Origin: Byssochlamys sp. IMV 00236
Taxonomy: Eukaryota; Ascomycota; Eurotiomycetes; Eurotiales; Thermoascaceae
Length of the DNA: 14,663 bases
NCBI GenBank assembly: GCA_001931875.2
Contig: MSJH02000620.1
Span: forward strand, 1 to 14,663
Reading direction: 5' to 3'
Position 1 is the stretch's first letter; every line of letters starts with the position of its first letter. A program made the position numbers and the translations under genes. This document shows, piece by piece, positions 9,601 to 14,663 of the stretch. Under the pieces are notes generated by a model. The model saw only the letters and a program-made list of their open reading frames with translations, was not told where the DNA came from and ran no database searches.

Positions 9601-10232
9601 CGCGTGTCCATGGTCACAACGCGACAATCACAGTAGGCGTAGTGGATGATGTTGTGAACGATAAACATTATCCTGGTCTGGCCTCATCATACCTCTCTCA
9701 AGCCCCTACAGGGTCTCCCATCTCTGCTTCCTTTAGATCCTCAAGCGGTATCTTTAACTTACCTGATGATCCACGTATACCTCTTATTATGGTTGCAGCA
9801 GGAACAGGCATTGCTCCATTCATGGGCTTCTTACAAGAACGATCACTTCAACCTAATGCTGCTCCTTCTACCCTCTTCTTTGGATGTCGACACCCTGAAC
9901 ATGATCATATCTACAAAAAGGAACTAGACGAATTCTTAAATAAGGGTGTCCTTTCAGATGTGCATGTTGCCTTTTCTAGACTCAACCCAGAATCTAGCGT
10001 AAAATACGTACAGCATGAAATTCTTCAACACGATGCTGCTCTTTGGGAACTGCTCCAGAACGGTCCATCCAAATTAGGCGCTCATGTCTATGTGTGTGGT
10101 GCTGGTGCAATGAGTAGAGAGGTTCGAAAGGCATTTGGTGCTATCGCTGTCAAGTTTGGCGAAAAGGACGCTGATGGCTTCATAGACAGATTGATCGAAG
10201 AGAAGAGATACAAAGAAGATGTATGGGGTTAA
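6404..10232 (+). CDS. Self-sufficient cytochrome P450-reductase fusion (BM3/CYP505-like) with extra N-terminal domain
   Basis: Predicted exons are 6404-6711, 6768-7035, 7087-8044, 8111-8513, 8566-8811 and 8864-10232. They stay in frame and give about 1183 residues. Domains in order: an unusual beta-grasp-like segment (1-76), the P450 proline hinge IPGPRKLPF (about 84-92), I-helix AGHETTSA (about 347), KETLR as the ExxR motif, DPDRW, the heme loop PFSNGPRACIG with ligand Cys near 486, a flavodoxin/FMN domain starting YGTQTA (about 580), TATYNGLPPD, FGCGNKQW, FAD contacts RRYSISSSS (about 966), the NADPH region GTGIAPF (about 1040), and a C-terminal RYKEDVWG whose Trp should stack on FAD. Known: this fusion class transfers electrons from NADPH through FAD and FMN to heme and typically hydroxylates fatty acids below the chain end. 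No membrane anchor is visible, so a soluble enzyme is inferred. The substrate cannot be read from sequence. Confidence 0.93.
7036..7086 (+). other. Stop-free 51-nt intron inside the P450 domain
   Basis: GTAAAG...TTTTCAG, 51 nt and phase 0, interrupts an alignment with BM3-type P450s between FSPRAIK and AYQREM. The length is a multiple of three and it holds no stop codon in frame, so retention would insert 17 residues and would not destroy the message. Removal restores the family spacing, so splicing is the expected state. Confidence 0.75.
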
Positions 10233-10332
10233 TATGTATTTTGTTGGTTATCATCGTTTTATATTTTATTGTACGATAAATGGAATTAAAAAAAAGGGAA
10301 GGAATTGATCTACATAAATATACATTTTGCAT

Positions 10333-12457
10333 TTATCTTCTATTGTTCTTTTTTGATTTTGGTGTAAATGCCATTTCCATACCACCCAAAGCAGTACGTG
10401 ACACTTTGTGTCCTTCTCTCTGGACTCGACTACTCTCTGATTTCAATCTAGCTGCAAATGACTTCTTGCCATCGTTTCTGCTTGTGATTCGGCCACCTTC
10501 TGTACCCATGCTCATCTTTATCTTCTTCTTTTGCACATGACCAGTTCTTACAGATGTGATTGTTGGCTGTCTATCTCGCACCAGTAATCCACGTTCCTTA
10601 CGAATCTTGGATACAATATCATCTTCGCTGTCAGAGTCGCCATCTTTAGAGGCATCATCAGAATCTGAAGCGTCACGAACATTGTTTCTGTTTTCTTCTT
10701 CCATTTCTTCATCTTCTTCGTCTTCATCATCAGAATTCATTTGCTTCTTTTTCTATAAAAGAAATATCAGTAAGAGTGTTACAGAGAGAAAAAGCTTCAC
10801 TTACAGCTATAGGATGCAACAATTGATATTCTTTAGACTGCTCATCCACCTGGAAGTCAGGATCAGCAAACATATCAGCAAAACGACTATCTTGCAAGAG
10901 TTCGCTTTTGCCGCTCTTCTTGCCATCTCCTTCAGACATGAGTTCCTTAGCCAATGCCTTGTTGACTGAGGGCAGTTGTTTGACGGCACGAATACGTGAT
11001 TGACGTTCCTTTTCAACCTTTTCTTTAACAACACGATCCTTGTACTCGTCATAAGCGAAGGGATTAGCAATGAGTCTAGCCTTTTCATAAAGTCGAAGAT
11101 CAACAAAGAAACCGTGCATGTAGGCTTTGAGGACGTTGGTACCCATAAGGTGCTCCAATCCAAGTGCCTTGAGTTCTTTGCGAGTGATAAACTTGTATTC
11201 ATCGTAAATATCACGGTTAGGGTTTTCTTCCATTTCTTCTGTAAGGTTTTCCAAGAAGGAGGCCCAGCGAGGAGCAGGACCAAGTTGAGGAATAAAGTAG
11301 GCACCCATTTGAATACCTTCGTTTGCTGTGTAAATCAAGCCGCTGTCTTCCACTGTGCACACGTCATTAATATCTGTCTCGGGTTCAATTGAAGTAAAGT
11401 GTTTTCCGTTTGCACGGTCCCAGATCTTGACAATCTTGCAATCAGACACAATCACTTTATCCCCTGCTGTCTCTGAGTCACTTGCACTTCCTTTATGGAA
11501 ATGTATGCTCTTGATGGGGAAACCATATTGATGATCTTTCACAATTGTCGGCATAGGAGAACGTAAATCATAGAGTAAGGTGTGACCTGTTGTTGTGCCC
11601 ACAGCCATAGTCAATCCATCATTTCTAAACTTTAACGCTGATACTTCTAATGGTGAACCGTCGTCTCTTCCATATGACTCTGGAACTTCGAGATTAGATA
11701 ATAAACCGACACGCGATTTTGATCGTGGGTCCCATAACTCGACTGTTCCTCTTGCTGTACCAAGACCGAAAAGCTGATGAGCAGGGTTAATTTCGACGCA
11801 GTTGACACCTTCTTCGGCATCAGTCGTAATTGAATTTAAGAAACGTCCCTGATCCAAATTTAATCTGTACACTTCGTTTCCTGAAGCACTGAGTAAAAGA
11901 TCGCATGAAGGAAAATGGTATGCGAGATCACGACCAAACTTTGGTATTCTTGTACGGTAATGAATGCCGCCTTGAGCATGAAGTTCGACCGATCGATCGT
12001 TTTGTAAAAGTGCTTGCTTTGTCCAATCCTCAGACAAGATCTAGCTTCTAAATGAGCTACATGCATCATGCACATCATCTATTTTAGTTTACCTCAAAAT
12101 TAAGAGTTTCAGCATCGGTATGACGCTCGAATTTCATGGACATGTCTGCATATTCAAATACTCTCATTTGTGGTTTATATGTGCCTGTTGCTACAACAAA
12201 CTTTCCATCTCGGGTTGTTTTTATACGATTAGATGCTTCTGGGAATTCAAAGTCTTGTATAAGTTCAACTCTTGTTCGATAATCTATATAGGAATTAGAT
12301 CTAGTGGATAATCAATAAAATAAAGACACTTACCAAAATCTCTTTTTAATTGCTTTTTCTTTTGACGAGCAAGCCAATCGGGAATAGCTCTGGAGCCAAG
12401 TCCTCCAGAGACAGTATATACTTTGATATTATTAGCTGTTGTAACTTGTAAGACCAT
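10333..12457 (-). CDS. NOL10 (ENP2): NOL10/Enp2-like nucleolar WD40 protein, 40S ribosome biogenesis
   Basis: Exons on the minus strand are 12457-12334, 12283-12093, 12040-10805 and 10752-10333, joined by introns of 50, 52 and 52 nt. The product is about 656 aa, against about 690-710 in animals and yeast (my memory). Family landmarks run the whole length: VKVYTVSGG-type start with IPDWLARQKKK, RVELIQDFEFP, VATGTYKPQ, FERHTDAETLNFE|ILSEDW across an intron, HYRTRIPKFGRD, PSCDLLLSASGNEVYRLNL, GTVELWDPRS, AVGTTTGHTLLYDLRS, DHQYGFPIKSIHF, LGPAPRWASFLENLTEE, and the NUC153 block DSRFADMFADPDFQVDE (about residues 489-506). After that comes an acidic tract (DDEDEEDEE) and a basic tail. Known: Enp2/NOL10 is a nucleolar factor of the 90S/small-subunit processome. 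The gene is convergent with the P450 gene and divergent from the peroxiredoxin-like gene. Confidence 0.96.
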
Positions 12458-12853
12458 ATTTTTGCTTTAATGATAAAAAGAGAAAAAAGTAGTAAAGAAC
12501 AAGTGAAGTTTGCGCCACTTACACTGTTAGAAGAAATTCGGTCACACGTAGGCTGTAACCTCAGTGGCTTTATGTTTGTAATAATTCAAACGCAGACATT
12601 AAGCTCGTTGTCATGACAACCGCACCATGTTTGTATGACACCTCGCCAACCGCACGCAACGGATACTTTCTTTTCTGTCTCATGGGATGAAAAATTAAAC
12701 TTTATGTCTAACAGACATCATCTCTTTGGCGTCTTTTAAAGGGATGAAACCATTGATTGTCGATCAAGTAAGGGGGGTAAAGGGGTTGAGTTTAAAATAA
12801 ACAACAACCTGATTAAAAATTTTATTTTTCTTTTTCTCTTTTTTCATATAAAC
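12458..12853. promoter_or_regulatory. Divergent intergenic promoter region (NOL10 / peroxiredoxin-like)
   Basis: These 396 bp separate two start codons that face away from each other and must hold both promoters. A pyrimidine-rich, TATA-poor stretch precedes each ATG. An AAAAATTTT palindrome at 12815-12823 matches the core of the yeast ribosomal-RNA-processing element, which would fit NOL10. It lies near the opposite gene, and such a string is common in AT-rich DNA. Confidence 0.4.
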
Positions 12854-13610
12854 ATGGTGACTTTATTGACAGAGGAGCAAGGAGAAGATGTTTTGATTAG
12901 TAAAAGAAGAAGGCTATGTGAGAATGATGAGCATGACAGTACGATGATAAATCCAGTACAGCGATTTTTTGGTGAATGCATGGTTGCACCAGATTTTAAT
13001 TGCGCATCCATTTATAATAATCAAATCAGCCGAGTTCAGTTATCCACTCTCCTTGGTCAATATAAAGCTGTGGCCCTCTTCTTTTATGAGGGAGACTTGT
13101 AAGTTGAAGAAGAAAGAATGAGTTAAGGAAGGGAGTGCTGATATTACTTAAAGTACACCGAGTGCAAGCAAAGATTTGATGTCTATAAAGTGAGTCTTTT
13201 GGATTCATATTAAAACCTGTCTAATTATTGTATCATCAGTCATCATGTTGCAAGATTTGAATCATTAAATACAATTCCATTAGCTATGTCTGCAGATACA
13301 GAAATGGTGCATTCAGCTTATATTCATTCAGAACTTGGCTTTACACCTTCCTTTCCTCTAGGTAAATATGAATAACGAAATATTGATGGATGTTGACACA
13401 TTGTACATAGTGGCAGATACCACCCGCTCTGTGTCTCGACATTTTAATACAATTCATCCATCCACTGGATTTACGCATAGAGCCGTATTTATTATTGATA
13501 GAACAAGAAAGATTCGATTTTCATTTGTCATTGAAGATAGTAGAATTATGCATTCTATGGATACCATTTGTTCCTTTGTAAGTTTTCCTTTTTTTTATGT
13601 ATTCTTTTGA
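12854..13610 (+). CDS. Peroxiredoxin-fold protein lacking the peroxidatic cysteine
   Basis: Exons 12854-13098, 13154-13189, 13240-13361 and 13411-13610 (introns of 55, 50 and 49 nt) give 200 aa if read through to the TGA at 13608-13610. After an N-terminal extension with a possible nuclear signal (KRRR, residues 17-20), the AhpC/TSA pattern follows: VAPDF, ALFFYEGDFT, a helix, LNTIPLAMSADTEMVHSA, FPLVADTTRSVSRHF, HRAVFIID with the conserved Arg near 158. The active-site block that reads DFTFVCPTE in typical members reads DFTPSASKD here; the aligned Cys is Ala (residue 86). Classical peroxidase activity is therefore not expected; a binding, sensing or pseudoenzyme role is possible. The C terminus is abnormal: a good donor (GTAAGT at 13578) follows ICSF, but no clean downstream exon was found. 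Ending at 13610 is only the simplest model. Confidence 0.75.
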
Positions 13611-13743
13611 AGCTAATTCTCTTTTCTTGAAAAGTTATCAACATTTTAACTTATTAAAGCCTTTTATTATTATTTAAACTACTCGTATACAGTATTTTGC
13701 GTTTGAAAATACAATAGTTATGCAGCTAGTAACAAAGAAATAA
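13578..13743 (+). other. Unresolved 3' end of the peroxiredoxin-like gene
   Basis: If the donor at 13578 is used, the acceptor TATACAG (ending at 13692) gives a 115-nt intron and a 16-residue tail stopping at 13741-13743. The other acceptor, AATAG ending at 13717, points to an open frame with KVSTDW, similar to the TPxxW signature of peroxiredoxin C-terminal domains, but it is in the wrong phase by one base. I could not find a canonical splice that uses it. The region is also antisense to a decayed gene. Confidence 0.3.
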
Positions 13744-14312
13744 AATCCAGTGCAAAAGTATCAACGGACTGGGAGAATTCATATCTCTCTGTTTTTGATA
13801 CTCTACATATAAGATTGCCAACAGGAACATCTACTAATACAAGCCCCATGCCAATACCTAGAGTATATATTAGTCACCAGTTTATTCTTCCTCTGAATAC
13901 ACTATTTCACAATGTATGCTTACCCATCATTAAGTATCCTACTGTTACAAATGAATTTACTTGGCTTGGGTTCTTCTTGGCTAAGCATGCAAGCATATCT
14001 CTTCATGTTTTAAGGAGCTTGATGCGGCCATCGTCCAAGTATTTGTCATCGACTTCTGTCACTTGATCTCTCCCAATCTTACAAGAGCCGAGTTCATCAT
14101 ACCCCATACATGAAAAGCATATCCACCTTGGAGCCAATAACTTTCCTTGCTCTTCTCTCTTCTAAATCCAAGCTTCTATTGTTATTTTTTGCAAGGGAAA
14201 CTGAAGCACTGCTTCTTTCGCCAACCTTTGCTGTTATGTGCTTATCATTGAAGAGGTTGTACACGAATGGCCATATCCTATGGGATATGCCTGCTTCTGA
14301 ATAAGGAAAACG
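13718..14312 (-). pseudogene. Decayed fragment resembling a large uncharacterised fungal family (possible PD-(D/E)xK-like fold)
   Basis: The minus strand reads ISHRIWPFVYNLF, VGERSSASVSLAKNN, RARKVIGSKVDMLFMYG, then after a one-base shift at the CCCC run (14102-14105) YDELGSCKIG, LLKT-stop-RDMLACL, FVTVGYLMMG, and further on DVPVGNLICRV. I recall this order (W-P-F, GE..S.AS..KN, G.KVD.LF, ELG, KDML, D.P.G..CR) from many hypothetical proteins of mucoralean fungi; this is memory and not a search result. Three TGA codons (14003, 13907 and 13874) and a TAA (13718) lie in one frame, so the copy is dead. The KVD...E..K spacing recalls a nuclease-like core, which is only a guess. The part below about 13870 overlaps the uncertain 3' end of the peroxiredoxin-like gene, so its left limit is doubtful. 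Confidence 0.45.
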
Positions 14313-14633
14313 CTACATGCACCAGAAGTTAAATTAATTCTACGGGCACTGTCTCTACCCATTATCTATGAAATCGTCCAACAAAACTAATCATTACCTT
14401 GGCTTTGTTTATTTTCAAGAAAAAGAAATGTTATTTATTTTAATTTATGTCGTCAGTTGATTAACAAAGACGTAAGAACATGTGTAATTATAATGAATTC
14501 ATATTTTATATCAAAGAGAGTGAACCGGACAGCCTTAGGTTAGGCAGAGACTTTGGTAATGTAGAGTTGTGAAGTGACAACATAGATAGCGGCCGTAGCA
14601 TTAGCCTATTTTCTGGTGTATATAGTGTTGGCC
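14313..14633. other. AT-rich tail without a supported gene
   Basis: Frames are short and broken on both strands, and no motif, RNA gene or repeat could be recognised. It may be further decayed upstream sequence of the minus-strand pseudogene. Confidence 0.4.
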
Positions 14634-14658
14634 AAAAAAAAAAAAAAAAAAAAAAAAA
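14634..14658 (+). repeat. Poly-A tract, 25 nt
   Basis: An uninterrupted run of 25 A lies five bases from the window edge. It could be a simple homopolymer, the 3' tail of a retroelement inserted on the plus strand, or an assembly boundary. No LINE/SINE-like sequence was recognised before it. Confidence 0.8.
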
Positions 14659-14663
14659 TTAAA

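Noticed and set aside
10233..10332. 100-bp gap between convergent P450 and NOL10 stops as a regulatory antisense device
   Set aside because: Close convergent spacing is ordinary in compact fungal genomes and nothing in the gap beyond AT-rich 3'UTR sequence suggests regulation.
10807..11304. 165-codon minus frame overlapping NOL10 exon 3
   Set aside because: It is the off-frame reading of a well-conserved coding exon, with no domain of its own.
10556..11392. Long plus-strand frames opposite NOL10 (serine-rich and phenylalanine-rich)
   Set aside because: They are antisense shadows of the acidic and WD40-encoding exons; composition mirrors the real frame and no splice or promoter signals support them.
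13874..14005. Three in-frame TGA codons as possible sense codons (code change)
   Set aside because: The same copy also carries a frameshift and a TAA, which simple decay explains; the intact genes give no sign of TGA being read as an amino acid.
13815..14066. Plus-strand frame starting MPTGTSTNTSPMP
   Set aside because: Only its first part could belong to the peroxiredoxin tail. Most of it is antisense to the decayed minus-strand family blocks, so I did not call it a gene.
1..14663. tRNA, rRNA or CRISPR features
   Set aside because: No cloverleaf-like B-box arrangement, rRNA signature or regularly spaced repeats were seen by eye on either strand.

Overview
The window looks like nuclear DNA from an early-diverging fungus, most likely Mucoromycota (Mucorales-like). 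The reasons are AT-rich intergenic DNA, many short GT-AG introns of about 49-66 nt, a fungal NOL10/Enp2 gene, a BM3/CYP505-type P450-reductase fusion, and remains of gene families I remember as abundant in mucoralean genomes. The lineage is inferred from these traits and not proven by a marker gene.

Left part (1-3390, all minus strand) is mobile-element territory. A tyrosine-recombinase gene of the Crypton/Ndc10-like type (3257 down to 1315) keeps a TATA box, a 5'UTR intron, two coding introns and a recognisable R-K-HxxR-W-Y catalytic core, but three single-base reading-frame breaks make it a pseudogene. Downstream on the same strand is the 5' part of a second gene (864 to beyond base 1). It encodes an unrecognised, nuclear-signal-bearing protein with its own TATA box and may be an accessory gene of the same element. 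Bases 3391-6340 hold no convincing gene, only a few tiny candidate ORFs.

Centre (6347-10232, plus strand) is the best gene of the window: a six-exon, about 1183-residue self-sufficient cytochrome P450 with heme, FMN and FAD/NADPH domains in one chain. Its first exon also encodes about 75 residues ahead of the P450 that look like a beta-grasp (ubiquitin/DCX/KHA-like) domain and not a membrane anchor. I consider this the most interesting architecture here.

Right part: NOL10/Enp2 (12457 to 10333, minus strand, four exons, about 656 aa) is a housekeeping ribosome-biogenesis WD40 protein. It converges on the P450 gene with 100 bp between stop codons. A 396-bp divergent intergenic region separates it from a peroxiredoxin-fold gene (12854-13610, plus strand). 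In that protein the peroxidatic cysteine is replaced by alanine and the C-terminal end is abnormal. Tail-to-tail with it lies a decayed minus-strand pseudogene (about 14312 to 13718) that resembles a large uncharacterised fungal family. The window ends in a 25-nt poly-A tract. The P450, NOL10 and peroxiredoxin-like genes show no obvious shared pathway; they look like ordinary neighbours flanked by transposon debris.
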